Source of the DNA: Pirellulaceae bacterium
Lineage (GTDB): Bacteria > Planctomycetota > Planctomycetia > Pirellulales > Thermoguttaceae
DNA: 33,394 bases
Assembly (NCBI GenBank): GCA_012744395.1
Contig: JAAYCB010000442.1
Location: 1-33,394 of the forward strand
Reading direction: 5' to 3'
Every line of letters begins with the position of its first letter. The first letter of the stretch is position 1. Made by a program: the position numbers and the translations under genes. Shown here in pieces: positions 8,804 through 17,378 of this stretch. Under the pieces are notes generated by a model that saw only the letters and a program-made list of their open reading frames with translations, did no database searches and had not been told where the DNA came from.

Positions 8804-10030
8804 ATGCACGAATCGGAATCTGCCGACGGCCCGCCACGCCACGCCCGCCACTGGCTGCTGGATCCAGACGTGGCGCAGTTGAACCACGGCGCGTTCGGGG
8901 CCTGCCCGCGTGCGGTGCTCGCAGCGCAGGAGGAATTCCGGCTTCAGATGGAGCGCGAGCCGGTGCGATTCTTTTTTCGCGAGCGGGAACCGCTTCTCGA
9001 TGCCGCCCGCAACGCGCTGGCCGGCCTGCTCAGCGCCGCCCCGGAGGACCTGGTCTTCGTCCGCAACGCCACCGAGGGCGTCAACGCCGTGCTGCGATCG
9101 CTGCGGTTTGCCCAGGGCGATGAGCTGCTCGTGACCGATCACGCCTACAATGCCTGCCGGAATGTGGTTGAATACGTGGCCCGTGCAAGCGGCGCCCGAG
9201 TGGTCGTGGCCCGCGTCCCGATGCCGATCGCAGCGGAAGACGAGGCCGTCGATGCGATCCTCGCGGCGGCCTCCGATCGAACCCGGCTGGCGATGCTCGA
9301 CCACGTGACAAGTCCGACGGCGCTGGTCTTGCCGATCGCGCGGATCGTCCACCTGCTCGCCGACCGGGGAATCGACACGCTCGTCGACGGGGCCCACGCT
9401 CCCGGCATGATCCCGCTCGACATCGAGCGCGTCGGGGCGGCGTACTACGCGGGCAACTGCCACAAATGGCTCTGCTGCCCGAAAGGCGCGGGCTTCCTGC
9501 ACATCCGCGGCGACCGGCAAGCGGCCATTCATCCGGCGGTCATCAGCCACGGCTACAACACGATCCGAGCCGAGCGCGGCCGGCTGTATGAGGAATTCGA
9601 CTGGGCGGGGACCGTCGATCCCACGCCCTGGCTGTGCCTGCCGGCCGCCTTGCGTTTCCTGGACGGCCTGTTCGGCGGCATCGGCGGGCTGATGCGGCAC
9701 AATCACCTGCTCGCCAGCGAAGCCCGCCGCGTCCTCTGCGAAGCGCTCGGCGCGGAGCCGCCGTGTCCAGAGACGATGCTCGGAGCGATGGCCGCCGTGC
9801 CGCTGGGGCGCGAGGAGACGGCCGGCGCGAACGTGTTCCGCTGCCACCCGGTGCAGAACCGGCTGCTCAAGCAGTTCGGCATCGAGGCACCGGTTTATCA
9901 TTGGCCCGGCCCGCCACGACTCTGGGTGCGCGTTTCCGCCCAAGCCTACAACTCGGTCGAGCAATATCGGCGGCTGGCCGGCGCCCTTTGCGCGATTGCC
10001 GCCGAGCATCGCGGCGGGAAGCGGCCGTGA
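8804..10030 (+). CDS. Aminotransferase class V-fold PLP-dependent enzyme (isopenicillin N epimerase-like)
   Basis: The product is 408 aa, the usual length for the class V (NifS/CsdA/epimerase) fold. LNHGAFGACPRAV at residues 26-38 is the N-terminal substrate loop typical of the isopenicillin N epimerase-like branch. VRNATEGVNAVL (86-97) binds the PLP phosphate, D195 in TLVDGAHAPG contacts the pyridine nitrogen, and K221 in GNCHKWLCCPKGAG forms the Schiff base. The frame is open upstream to 8633, but I start at 8804 because AAGGAG lies 9 nt before this ATG and the preceding residues do not look like protein. It could be a cysteine desulfurase-like or epimerase-like enzyme; the substrate is not predictable. 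It is a single gene, divergent from the membrane protein operon and convergent with fucI. Confidence 0.88.
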   Translation: MHESESADGPPRHARHWLLDPDVAQLNHGAFGACPRAVLAAQEEFRLQMEREPVRFFFREREPLLDAARNALAGLLSAAPEDLVFVRNATEGVNAVLRSLRFAQGDELLVTDHAYNACRNVVEYVARASGARVVVARVPMPIAAEDEAVDAILAAASDRTRLAMLDHVTSPTALVLPIARIVHLLADRGIDTLVDGAHAPGMIPLDIERVGAAYYAGNCHKWLCCPKGAGFLHIRGDRQAAIHPAVISHGYNTIRAERGRLYEEFDWAGTVDPTPWLCLPAALRFLDGLFGGIGGLMRHNHLLASEARRVLCEALGAEPPCPETMLGAMAAVPLGREETAGANVFRCHPVQNRLLKQFGIEAPVYHWPGPPRLWVRVSAQAYNSVEQYRRLAGALCAIAAEHRGGKRP

Positions 10031-10055
10031 TGGAAAGTAGCAGGGGCCGGGTTAA

Positions 10056-10104
10056 GGGTTCAGCCTTTCCGCCCCACCTCGTTCCCAAGCTGGAGCTTGG
10101 GAAC
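10056..10104 (+). repeat. 49-bp REP-like element, copy 1, carrying a perfect palindrome
   Basis: Positions 10081-10104 are a perfect palindrome with arms GTTCCCAAGCT and AGCTTGGGAAC around GG. The 25 nt before it (10056-10080) are part of the same element, because the whole 49 nt recur in inverted orientation at 12234-12282 with 47 of 49 matches by hand alignment. It lies between the convergent aminotransferase and fucI genes and could act as a transcript-end hairpin. Confidence 0.85.
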
Positions 10105-10141
10105 CAAGAAAACATGGAAGACGGAACCCTGAACCCTTCCC

Positions 10142-10167
10142 GGTTCCCAAGCTGGAGCTTGGGAACC
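10142..10167. repeat. Second copy of the palindrome, without the flanking arm
   Basis: Positions 10143-10166 repeat the same perfect palindrome (arms GTTCCCAAGCT and AGCTTGGGAAC), extended by one G-C pair. It is 38 nt after copy 1 and 20 nt from the fucI stop. Short GAACCCT runs lie between the copies. As RNA it would form a strong hairpin for either strand. Confidence 0.85.
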
Positions 10168-10186
10168 AGGGGAGATGGGTCAACGG

Positions 10187-11986
10187 CTAGCCGTAGAGCG
10201 GCCCATAGGCAGCGCACGCCCGGAAGTCGCCCCCTTCCGGATCCGCGGTGCCGAAGGCGTTCCACGCCGAGGGGCGGAAGATATCCTCGGGCGGCACATT
10301 GTGCATGAAGACCGGAATCCGCAGGATCGAGGCCAGGGCGATCAAGTCAGCCCCGATATGCCCGTAGCTCATCACGCAGTGGTTGGCGCCCCAGTTGTTC
10401 ATCACCGAGTAGACGTCGCGGAAAGCGCCGCTGCCCGTCAGTCGCGGGGCGAACCAGGTCGTCGGCCAGCTCGGGTCGGTCCGCAGTTGGAGCTTCTCGT
10501 CAACGTCCGGCGGGAGTTCGACGGTCACCCCTTCAGCCAATTGCAGCACCGGACCGAGGCCTTTGACCAGATTGATCCGGGCCATCGTGGCGGGCATGCC
10601 GCCGCGGGTGAGAAAATGGCTCGACCAGCCGCCGCCGCGGAAGTAGCCCGTGCTTCCCGCGTGCCAGGTGGTCGCCTCCAGGCAGGCCTTCGCCTCCGCG
10701 TCGGTGATTTCCCACCACGGCTTCATTGCCGGCTTGCCGCCGATCGTCTGCCGCCCGGTGGCGTCGAGCGTGGCCGAACCGGAATTGATCAGGTGCAGGA
10801 CCCCGCCGGCGCCGTCGCCCTCGACCCGCACGCCGCTGACCCGCTCGATGGCATCCGCGCTCCAATAGGTTCGCAGGTCGGCGAACATCTGCGAGGTATT
10901 CGTCAGCAAGTGGCCGAAGAGCATGGTCGTGCCGTTCAGGGCGTCGTTCTCGGTGGCCAGGACATAGGGCGTCCGCCGGCCGTTCCAGTCGAACGACGAG
11001 TTGAGAATCGCTTCCATGAAGTCGCCGTTGGGGTAATAGTCGGTCCACTGCCGCTGGCCCTGGAACCCGGCGCAAATCGCGTTGTGGCCGAGCGCCTCTT
11101 CCCCGTGGCCGGCTTTGTCGAGGGCCGGGTTGCCGACCATCAGGTCGCGGGCGATCAGCGCCATCTTCACGCTGGTCTCCCAATCGCGGTCGAGTTGCTC
11201 GCGGCTCCGCCGGCTCTCCGGGCTGTTGAAATCCTTGCCTTCCGGGCAGTTGGCCTTGACCCAGGCCAAGGCGCGATCGTATTCCGCCTTGTCGTAAATG
11301 CCGAGGTCCATGCGGCGGATGAACTCGGTCATGTCGACCGCCTCGGAGCGCATGCCCAGGTAGTTCTCGAAAAACCCGGGATCGATCACCGATCCGGCGA
11401 TGCCCATCGAGGTGCCCCCCATCGCCAGATACGACCTGCCCCGCATCAGTGCGGCGGCGATCCCCGCCTTGGCGAAGCGGAGCAGCTTGGCGGCCACGTC
11501 CGGCGGGATCGACGCGTCGTCCAGGTCTTGGACGTCGCGGCCGTAGATTCCGAAGGCCGGCAGCCCCTTCTGACTGTGGGCGGCGAGCGCGGCGGCCAGG
11601 TAGACCGCCCCGGGACGTTCCGTGCCGTTGAACCCCCAGACGGCCTTCGGCGTGTGCGGGTCCATGTCCATCGTCTCCGAGCCATAGCACCAACTTCGCG
11701 TCACCGTCAGCGAGATCCCGACGTTGGCCCGGGCGAACTTCTCCGCCGTCGCCGCCGCCTCGCCCACGCCGCCGATGCACGTGTCGGCGACGACGCACTC
11801 GACCGGCTTGCCGTTGGGATAGCGGAGGTTCTTCGTGAGAAAGGCCGCCACGGACCTGGCCTGGCTCATCGTCTGTTCTTCGAGCGATTCGCGGACTCCG
11901 CCCCGACGTCCGTCAATCGTCGGGCGGATGCCAATCTTGGGGAGGTTGCCGTCCCAGAGACTCGGTGCGCTATGTTCTGCTGCCAC
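10187..11986 (-). CDS. fucI: L-fucose isomerase
   Basis: The product is 599 aa, against about 591 in E. coli, and cytoplasmic. It interconverts L-fucose and L-fuculose (also D-arabinose and D-ribulose) with Mn2+. The hallmark [19 protein letters not shown] is at residues 18-36. Residues E346 in [11 protein letters not shown]370 in MFADLRTYW and H536 in [12 protein letters not shown] have the spacing of the E. coli metal ligands E337, D361 and H528. The start is GTG at 11986, with AAGGGA 7 nt upstream. No fuculokinase, aldolase or fucose transporter is adjacent. The gene is flanked by inverted copies of a 49-bp repeat, and the exported protein upstream on the same strand may belong with it. 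Confidence 0.95.
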   Translation of the reverse strand: MAAEHSAPSLWDGNLPKIGIRPTIDGRRGGVRESLEEQTMSQARSVAAFLTKNLRYPNGKPVECVVADTCIGGVGEAAATAEKFARANVGISLTVTRSWCYGSETMDMDPHTPKAVWGFNGTERPGAVYLAAALAAHSQKGLPAFGIYGRDVQDLDDASIPPDVAAKLLRFAKAGIAAALMRGRSYLAMGGTSMGIAGSVIDPGFFENYLGMRSEAVDMTEFIRRMDLGIYDKAEYDRALAWVKANCPEGKDFNSPESRRSREQLDRDWETSVKMALIARDLMVGNPALDKAGHGEEALGHNAICAGFQGQRQWTDYYPNGDFMEAILNSSFDWNGRRTPYVLATENDALNGTTMLFGHLLTNTSQMFADLRTYWSADAIERVSGVRVEGDGAGGVLHLINSGSATLDATGRQTIGGKPAMKPWWEITDAEAKACLEATTWHAGSTGYFRGGGWSSHFLTRGGMPATMARINLVKGLGPVLQLAEGVTVELPPDVDEKLQLRTDPSWPTTWFAPRLTGSGAFRDVYSVMNNWGANHCVMSYGHIGADLIALASILRIPVFMHNVPPEDIFRPSAWNAFGTADPEGGDFRACAAYGPLYG

Positions 11987-12181
11987 GGTGATATCCCTTC
12001 TCAGTCAAACAGGTCAATTCCACGCCGGAGGCACAGCACTACTCGCCACGGCAAAAAACCCCAATCCTTCCACGCCGAAGGCGTCAAGTATTGCGGCCCA
12101 CCTCGCGCGCAGCGCAGCCTCGGATTGATCGCCAGGCTCGATCCGAACACCGCAGGTGTTCGAGAGCGCCGCACGGCTTGG

Positions 12182-12209
12182 ATTGTACTCCATTTGGGCT
12201 CTGAAACAA
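12182..12209 (-). promoter_or_regulatory. Weak candidate promoter for fucI
   Basis: On the minus strand TTGTTT (12209-12204) is followed after 16 nt by TACAAT (12187-12182), matching consensus at 3 of 6 and 5 of 6 positions. It would give a leader of nearly 190 nt, so a closer promoter may exist. Confidence 0.3.
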
Positions 12210-12233
12210 TCCTCCCAGCGACCTCTTCCCCCG

Positions 12234-12282
12234 GTTCCCAAGCTCCAGCTTGGGAACGAGATGGGGCGGAGAGGCTGAACCC
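12234..12282 (-). repeat. 49-bp REP-like element, copy 2, inverted relative to copy 1
   Basis: The palindrome at 12234-12257 has arms GTTCCCAAGCT and AGCTTGGGAAC around CC. It is followed by the 25-nt arm, reverse-complementary to 10056-10080 with two differences. Together with copy 1 it brackets fucI as an inverted pair. Confidence 0.85.
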
Positions 12283-12316
12283 CGAACCCTGAACCCTCAT
12301 CCCCTGAACCCTCTCC

Positions 12317-14362
12317 CTACTGCCCATCCACACCCCCCAGCTCCTCGAACCGCGCTGCCGCGTTCAAGAAATGGGCTGTCAGCCAGAACACGGTCCAATC
12401 CTCCACGTATCCTCCGCGGAGGCCAAACACGCTCTCCACGCGGCCCCGTTGGGCGTAGTTGGTGTGCTGGGGCTGCTCGCCGTGGCTTCCGTAGGGATCG
12501 AGGAGTTGGCCGCAACTGCGAAACATCAACAGGCCCAGCCGCTTCAGTCGATCGTCCTGGAGAATCTGTCCCAGCCGGTAGACGTCGGGCGCGATCAGCA
12601 CGCCGTAGGCGTCGATATGCTGGTTCTGAGGCGAGACGACCGTCCATCCGCGGGTCTTGAAGGCGTGGTTGCGCAAACGCCCGGCCGGCAGATCGATATC
12701 CCAGGCGACAAGGTAGGTAAGCACGACGTCGCAGGCGTGCCTGGCCCACTGGAGGAATCGGTCTTCCCCGGTAAGTGCATAGACCGCCAAGAAGCCCTGA
12801 AACGCGGCATAGGCCCCCTCCTTGTCCTCGCACTTCGCGTCGAGGGTGCCGCCCCAGTAGGGTTCGCGCATCTGGAGGTGCCGTTCGGCGTAGTGCTCCG
12901 CGGCCCGGATCGCCGCCCTGCGGCAGAGTTCGCTGCCGAACAGTTCCGCGGCCAGAGAGAGCGGCGCGATGAAGAAGCCTTCATCGGTCGACCGCGGCCG
13001 CCAATCGTCGCGTAGAATTCTCTGGGCGTGGAAGTCGCTCGCACGGGCCAGGAAGGCCTCCCACCTGGAGGTATCGCGGCCCGACTTCCGGCCCGCGCGG
13101 ACAGCCCTTGCGAAGTTGAGCATTCCCTGCCCCTGCGAGAGCGGTTCGTCGTGGCTCCAGCGCTTCTCCTCGTAGTTGTACCAGGTGTGAAAACCGCCTT
13201 CGTAGAACTCGGCCGTGGAAAGGAAGTCGAGCGACCTCTGGGCCATCGCCAGGGCGCCCGGATCGCCGAGCCGATCGGCGAGAACTTGCAGCGCGTAGCC
13301 GGGCGCGGCGGCCTGGCCGCACCAGCCGATCACGAAGAACGGCCGATCCGGATACTTCTTGAAGCCGCTCGCCCCGTCCGCCTCGTGCCAGCGCTGCCTG
13401 GCAAAGCGGTACTTCGCCTCGAGAATCGCGCCGAACGTGGGAAACTCTTCAACCTGCTCGGGGCGGAACAGGTCCAGCGAAGTCCACAGAGGGCGGCGGA
13501 AACCCGAGCCTTCCCGCTCGACCGGATAGACCTCCAGGCGAAACGTCTTTTCGATCACGGCGCCGGGTTCGAGTTCCAACCAGGCTTCATCGTAGGGCAG
13601 AAATCCCGGCTGGACCGCCTTGACGACGCTCTGCCGCCCATTCGAGGCGCACGGCCCGGAAAGCAACACCAACTCGGTTGAATCCGCCGACGCGTCAGCG
13701 CCCAGCGACCACCACTGGTCCGGCAAGTTGCCGCAGGGGACGGGAGAGGGGAGGCTGTGCAGGGCCGCCCCAACGCGGCGCTTGCCCGAAACCCACTCCA
13801 GCGAAGCGAACGGCAGCGGGTAGCGGTGCTCCTCGAAGATCGCCAGCGGCGCGTCGGGGGAAAAGACAGGCGTTCGCTGGCTCCGAGCGCCCGACGGGTT
13901 GCCATAATACACGATGCCCGGCAAGAGAATCTGCCCCTTGGCCTTCGGCGCCCGCCAACGGACCGCCAGCGTCGTCTTTTCAGCCCTTGTCTTGCCCGTC
14001 CACTGCCAGCGGCGAACGCACTCGACCGCCCGGCCGCGCTCGCGGTAGGCGTCGCGGAGCCGCCATGCGCCCTTCTCCGTCTCGATCGAGCCTTCAAGGA
14101 TCGTCCACGGCCCCGCCTGGCTCACCTGCCGCGGAGCCGCGTGACGCCACTCGGCGGGCCAGCCGTCCCGCCAATCGGTCGCAACCGACCAGAGTCCCTC
14201 CGCGGGCGATGTGAGCAGCAACGTCTTGCCGGCCAGCACCTCGACCGCCGACCGCCCTCCCCGCTCCACGATTCGGAAATCGGTCTTCACCTCCGGATCG
14301 CCAGCCGCGCAGGCAGCGGTAACAGACAGGGCGAGTGCGACGCCACGGCAGAAAATCCGCAT
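12317..14362 (-). CDS. Exported protein of unknown family, probably with an alpha/alpha helical barrel (glycosidase-like) domain
   Basis: The product is 681 aa. Residues 1-20 are a signal peptide ending TAACAAGD. Residues about 25-290 look like a beta-rich domain of the type that precedes catalytic barrels in polysaccharide-active enzymes. From about 320 to 670 there are repeated amphipathic helices with aromatic and Gly-rich turns (FFVIGWCGQAAAPGYALQ, EGGFHTWYNYEEKRW, REPYWGGTLDAKCEDKEGAYA), as in six-hairpin glycosidases and polysaccharide lyases. I do not recognise a specific family or catalytic pair. GAGGAG lies 8 nt before the ATG at 14362. fucI lies downstream on the same strand, 330 nt away. 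A role in breaking down or processing an extracellular glycan, perhaps one with fucose, is inference. Confidence 0.75.
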   Translation of the reverse strand: MRIFCRGVALALSVTAACAAGDPEVKTDFRIVERGGRSAVEVLAGKTLLLTSPAEGLWSVATDWRDGWPAEWRHAAPRQVSQAGPWTILEGSIETEKGAWRLRDAYRERGRAVECVRRWQWTGKTRAEKTTLAVRWRAPKAKGQILLPGIVYYGNPSGARSQRTPVFSPDAPLAIFEEHRYPLPFASLEWVSGKRRVGAALHSLPSPVPCGNLPDQWWSLGADASADSTELVLLSGPCASNGRQSVVKAVQPGFLPYDEAWLELEPGAVIEKTFRLEVYPVEREGSGFRRPLWTSLDLFRPEQVEEFPTFGAILEAKYRFARQRWHEADGASGFKKYPDRPFFVIGWCGQAAAPGYALQVLADRLGDPGALAMAQRSLDFLSTAEFYEGGFHTWYNYEEKRWSHDEPLSQGQGMLNFARAVRAGRKSGRDTSRWEAFLARASDFHAQRILRDDWRPRSTDEGFFIAPLSLAAELFGSELCRRAAIRAAEHYAERHLQMREPYWGGTLDAKCEDKEGAYAAFQGFLAVYALTGEDRFLQWARHACDVVLTYLVAWDIDLPAGRLRNHAFKTRGWTVVSPQNQHIDAYGVLIAPDVYRLGQILQDDRLKRLGLLMFRSCGQLLDPYGSHGEQPQHTNYAQRGRVESVFGLRGGYVEDWTVFWLTAHFLNAAARFEELGGVDGQ

Positions 14363-14684
14363 GGGAACAGCTCCTCAATGATTGAAACGCCTCACGAGCA
14401 GTCTATCGCGGTTCGCCCTGCGCAACAACCGCGCAGGGTGGTCCGAGCCCCCCATTGCCAGTCGGCCTGGCTTGCCTTGAATCTTTCCAGTGCCGAGAGA
14501 CTCGATCCAACCGAACCACGCGCGACGGCCCAGCGGAATCGGCTCACGACCTGAACACTCGACCGCCTTGACGCAATCGAATTGCTGCGCAAAGATCGGG
14601 AAATCGCCCGAATGCGTGCCTTCATGGCGACTGTCTCCTTCGAGCCAGCCTCGGCGCCGTTCGACCGACAGGAATGCCGACCTG
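14363..14684. other. Divergent intergenic region with promoter candidate and hairpin
   Basis: This 322-nt spacer separates the minus-strand exported protein gene from the plus-strand methyltransferase. It contains the promoter candidate at 14400-14428 and a perfect 8-bp hairpin at 14416-14438 (arms CCCTGCGC and GCGCAGGG, 7-nt loop). The -35 box falls inside the hairpin, so it could be a dyad operator. A 77-codon minus-strand frame at 14392-14625 has a good AAGGAG but non-typical codon use, and I do not call it. Confidence 0.5.
14400..14428 (-). promoter_or_regulatory. Candidate promoter for the exported barrel protein gene
   Basis: On the minus strand TTGTTG (14428-14423) is followed after 17 nt by TAGACT (14405-14400). 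The leader would be about 31 nt. The -35 lies in the loop and arm of the hairpin at 14416-14438. Confidence 0.35.
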
Positions 14685-15536
14685 ATGCAGCGAATCGAGT
14701 CTCTTGACGACCCGCGGGTGGCGGCCTACCGGAACCTGCGGGAGCGGACGCTCCGCGGTGAGAACCTGTTCATTGCCGAAGCGCTGCTCGTCGTCCGCCG
14801 GCTGCTGGCGAGCCAATACCCGGTCGAGTCGATCTTCGCGGCCGACGACGTTGCCGGAGAGCTGCGGGCTCTTGCCCCTCCCGGCATTCCCATCTACGTC
14901 GCCACAAGGCGGCTGATCGCCCAGATTGCCGGCTTCCCCTTCCATCGCGGCGCGATGGCTGTCGGTCGCCGCCGGCCGCTGCCGTCCCTCGAAGCCCTGC
15001 TGGCCCCCTTGGAACAGGAGGACGATCTGACGCTGATCATCTGCCCGGAGACAACGCAGGCAGAAAACCTGGGGATGGTCTTTCGCACGGCCGCCGCGTT
15101 TGGGGTCGACGCCGTCCTCCTGGGACAGAAGAGCTGCGACCCACTCTGCCGCCGCGGCTTGCGGGTCTCGATGGGCGGGGCGCTGACGGTTCCGTTTACA
15201 CGCTCCGCGGACCTGGCCGCCGACATCCAGCTCCTGAGGAGCCGCTGGCGGTTCCGCCTCTTGGCCACCGTTCTCGACGACACGGCCCGGCGCCTGCCGG
15301 AGGTGGCCTGGCCCGACCGGGCCGGCCTGATGATCGGCAACGAATACGCCGGGCTGAGCGAAACATGGCTCGCCGGCTGCGACGAGCGGATCACGATCCC
15401 CATGGCGGCGGCCGCCGACTCGCTGAACCTCGGCGTGGCGACCGGGATCTTCGTCTACGAACGAATGCGGGGGCGAATCGGCCACGAAGGAAGATCAGGG
15501 CGAACACGCCGCCGGCAGCCAATCGTCGACGCTTGA
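14685..15536 (+). CDS. SpoU/TrmH-family RNA 2'-O-methyltransferase
   Basis: The product is 283 aa. It transfers methyl from S-adenosylmethionine to a ribose 2'-OH of rRNA or tRNA through a knotted SPOUT domain. The three SpoU motifs are present: ENLGMVFRTAAAFG at residues 127-140, LMIGNEYAGLSE at 215-226, and IPMAAAADSLNLGVATG at 238-254. Residues 1-110 form the small N-terminal substrate-binding domain. The frame is open upstream to 14490, but that extension has non-coding character, so I start at 14685, where homologues begin with a similar MQRIESLDDPR segment. The ribosome-binding site is weak, which leaves some doubt about the start. The target nucleotide (23S rRNA or tRNA) cannot be told. 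Confidence 0.9.
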   Translation: MQRIESLDDPRVAAYRNLRERTLRGENLFIAEALLVVRRLLASQYPVESIFAADDVAGELRALAPPGIPIYVATRRLIAQIAGFPFHRGAMAVGRRRPLPSLEALLAPLEQEDDLTLIICPETTQAENLGMVFRTAAAFGVDAVLLGQKSCDPLCRRGLRVSMGGALTVPFTRSADLAADIQLLRSRWRFRLLATVLDDTARRLPEVAWPDRAGLMIGNEYAGLSETWLAGCDERITIPMAAAADSLNLGVATGIFVYERMRGRIGHEGRSGRTRRRQPIVDA

Positions 15537-15560
15537 CGGCCGACACCACCCCTTTGGAGT

Positions 15561-15578
15561 GCGACGATTCATCGTCGC
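15561..15578 (+). terminator. Terminator-like hairpin after the SpoU methyltransferase
   Basis: Arms GCGACGA and TCGTCGC pair perfectly over 7 bp around TTCA. It lies 24 nt after the stop and is followed by CTTTCCCC-type pyrimidines rather than a pure T run. It sits between convergent genes and could serve both. Confidence 0.45.
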
Positions 15579-15630
15579 TTTCCCCCCTTCGGAGCGCGGA
15601 ACAAACCCGCGCGGCCACCAGTCACTTCGC

Positions 15631-16146
15631 TCACCGCAGCCGCGCCAGCCCAATCTCTTGCCGAGCACGGTTGACCAGTTCGAGTGCCCGAGGTTCGAGT
15701 TTCAACAGTCTGACCAGTTGCGACGCGGAGCAGCCGAGCGCGTTTGCGGCGAGGCGGGTGTCGTGTTCCCGCGCAGCCAGGAAGTCGAGCGCTTCGGCCA
15801 GAATCACGGGAAAGTCCTCGTGTTCCGGGCTGATCCGGATTCTTCCGCCGGCCATTCTTGCCCGCCAGGCCGGACCCGGCTGGCGATCCTCGTCCACGTG
15901 CCGGCGAACCTGAAGGGCGAGGTTCACGCGCAAGCGCGTCAAGGCCCGGCGGCGATTTTCCTCCTGGCTTCTTCGCTCGGCGGCTTCGGCCGAGACGCCC
16001 GTCGCCGGGTGAAACAGGCGGACGGCCGTTTCCACCTTGTTGCGATGCTGGCCGCCGGGCCCGCTGCGCCGCAGCCTCTCCACTCGGCATTGCCGGTAGA
16101 GCTCTTCTGGCGGAATCGCCAGGGGATGGAGCGATGGGTCGACCAT
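15631..16146 (-). CDS. Peptide chain release factor-like protein (GGQ domain) with helical C-terminal tail
   Basis: The product is 171 aa. SGPGGQHRNKVETAVRLFHP (residues 28-47) is the RF-1/RF-2 domain 3 signature, whose GGQ (31-33) triggers hydrolysis of peptidyl-tRNA at the ribosome. There is no codon-recognition domain, as in the stand-alone rescue factors ArfB and ICT1. Unlike ArfB, the C-terminus is not a Lys/Arg-rich tail; about residues 105-171 form helices, including LAANALGCSASQLVRLLK, which reads like a helix-turn-helix. I chose the ATG at 16146, just before the conserved LHPLAIPPEELYRQC. There is no clear ribosome-binding site; an ATG at 16206 in the same frame is the alternative. 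Rescue of stalled ribosomes is the likely role, inferred from the family. Confidence 0.82.
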   Translation of the reverse strand: MVDPSLHPLAIPPEELYRQCRVERLRRSGPGGQHRNKVETAVRLFHPATGVSAEAAERRSQEENRRRALTRLRVNLALQVRRHVDEDRQPGPAWRARMAGGRIRISPEHEDFPVILAEALDFLAAREHDTRLAANALGCSASQLVRLLKLEPRALELVNRARQEIGLARLR

Positions 16147-16404
16147 GGCAGGCGCGGTGCAAGCGGCGAATTCCTTCGGAGGCGATCGGATCAAGGGATA
16201 CCGCATCCTACGGTCCGCCGCAAGGGGCCGGTCCGGCGGAGACTCGCGGCCAGCTTTCCCCGCCGGGGCTGGAAAAAGTCCTGAATGCCTGCTATCACTA
16301 ATCCCTTTGGATGGCCTTCTTACGGTCCGAGTTGCTGAACCGGCCAGGTGGAAGGGGGGCCGAATCGACAGCTTCCTTAGACATGACCAGTTAGGACGAT
16401 TACC

Positions 16405-17358
16405 GTGGCGATTGACTGTTTGAGTGCGGGGATTCTGTTCGCCGACGTGGCTTGCGCGCCCGTGGCGAAGCTGCCCAGCGCGGGGGAGTTGGTCTCGACC
16501 GACCGGGTCCAACTCAGCCTCGGCGGATGCGCATCGAATACGGCGCTCGGCTTGGCCAAAGTCGGCGTCCAGGTGGGCGTTGCGGGTTGCGTCGGCGACG
16601 ATCCGTTCGGCCGCTTCATTGTCGAGGCCCTCTCGGTCGACCGGGTCGACAGCCGAGGGATCCACCAGGTGGCCGGCTGGGGGTCCGGCGCGACACTGGT
16701 CGTCAACGTGGCCGGCGAGGATCGCCGCTTCATCAGCACGTCGGCCGCCAACACCCAGTTCCGCGTTGCCCACATCAGCGACGAATGGATCGAACAGGCG
16801 AAAGTCGTGTACATCGGCGGCTACTTCATGATGCCGAAACTCGAATCGGACGACCTTGTGCAGCTGTTCCGCAAGGCCCGCAGCCATGGTGCGAAAACCG
16901 TCCTGGATGTCGTCCTCTACGGCGATTCCGCTTATTGGCAGCGGCTGGAGAAGATCCTTCCCGAGACCGATTTCTTCATGCCCAACGACCACGAAGCCGC
17001 CTTGATCACCGGGCTGGACGACCCGCTGGCCCAGGCCGAGAAATTCCTCGCCGGGGGCGCGAAAAACGTCGTCATCACCCGCGGCTCGGCGGGGAGCCTG
17101 CTGGTGGGAGAGGGCGGCCGCCTCCGCGCCGGCGTCTATCCCACCGAGTTCGTCGGCGGAACCGGTTCGGGCGACGCCTTCGACGCCGGGTTCATTGCCG
17201 GCCTGCTCGCCGGCGAGGACATGGCCGGGTGCCTCCGCTGGGGAAGCGCCCTGGGCGCAAGCTGCGTCCGCTCGATCACCGCGACCGAAAGCATCTTCAC
17301 GCGCCCCGAAGCCAGGCAGTTCATGGCCCAACATGCCCTGGAGATCGAGGCCCTTTGA
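16405..17358 (+). CDS. PfkB-family carbohydrate kinase
   Basis: The product is 317 aa, a typical ribokinase-fold length. It phosphorylates a sugar or nucleoside hydroxyl with ATP. LGGCASNTALGLAKVGV (near residues 39-55) is the N-terminal GG-containing substrate motif. VGGTGSGDAFDAGFIAGLLAG is the C-terminal signature with anion hole and catalytic Asp, here with Ser in the usual GAGD position. The start is GTG at 16405 with AGGA about 9 nt upstream. The phosphofructokinase gene follows after 20 nt, so both probably form one transcript. The sugar is unknown; fructose, tagatose-6-phosphate or adenosine-type substrates are all possible for this branch. Confidence 0.88.
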   Translation: MAIDCLSAGILFADVACAPVAKLPSAGELVSTDRVQLSLGGCASNTALGLAKVGVQVGVAGCVGDDPFGRFIVEALSVDRVDSRGIHQVAGWGSGATLVVNVAGEDRRFISTSAANTQFRVAHISDEWIEQAKVVYIGGYFMMPKLESDDLVQLFRKARSHGAKTVLDVVLYGDSAYWQRLEKILPETDFFMPNDHEAALITGLDDPLAQAEKFLAGGAKNVVITRGSAGSLLVGEGGRLRAGVYPTEFVGGTGSGDAFDAGFIAGLLAGEDMAGCLRWGSALGASCVRSITATESIFTRPEARQFMAQHALEIEAL

Positions 17359-17378
17359 CTCTCTGGAGGTGACAAGCG

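Larger units (their letters stand above)
11987..12316. other. Intergenic region between fucI and the exported barrel protein gene
   Basis: This 330-nt gap holds a repeat copy at 12234-12282 and a weak promoter candidate at 12182-12209. Several GAACCCT runs lie at 12283-12310. I see no gene. A minus-strand open frame at 12014-12241 has poor codon use and no ribosome-binding site. Confidence 0.6.

Noticed and set aside
12014..12241. Minus-strand frame of 75 codons upstream of fucI
   Set aside because: No ribosome-binding site, no known domain, and it ends against a repeat copy. A decayed gene piece is possible but cannot be shown.
10175..12292. Plus-strand open frame of 705 codons
   Set aside because: Antisense to fucI, which has clear catalytic residues.
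14392..14625. Minus-strand frame of 77 codons with AAGGAG 9 nt before its ATG
   Set aside because: The ribosome-binding site is good, but third-position GC is lower than in neighbours and the product is Arg/Ser-rich without a motif. It also spans the proposed promoter and hairpin.
14570..14684. Plus-strand segment reading LDAIELLRKDREIARMRAF like a coiled coil
   Set aside because: It opens just after a stop and ends within about 50 codons in a different frame from the methyltransferase; too short to support.
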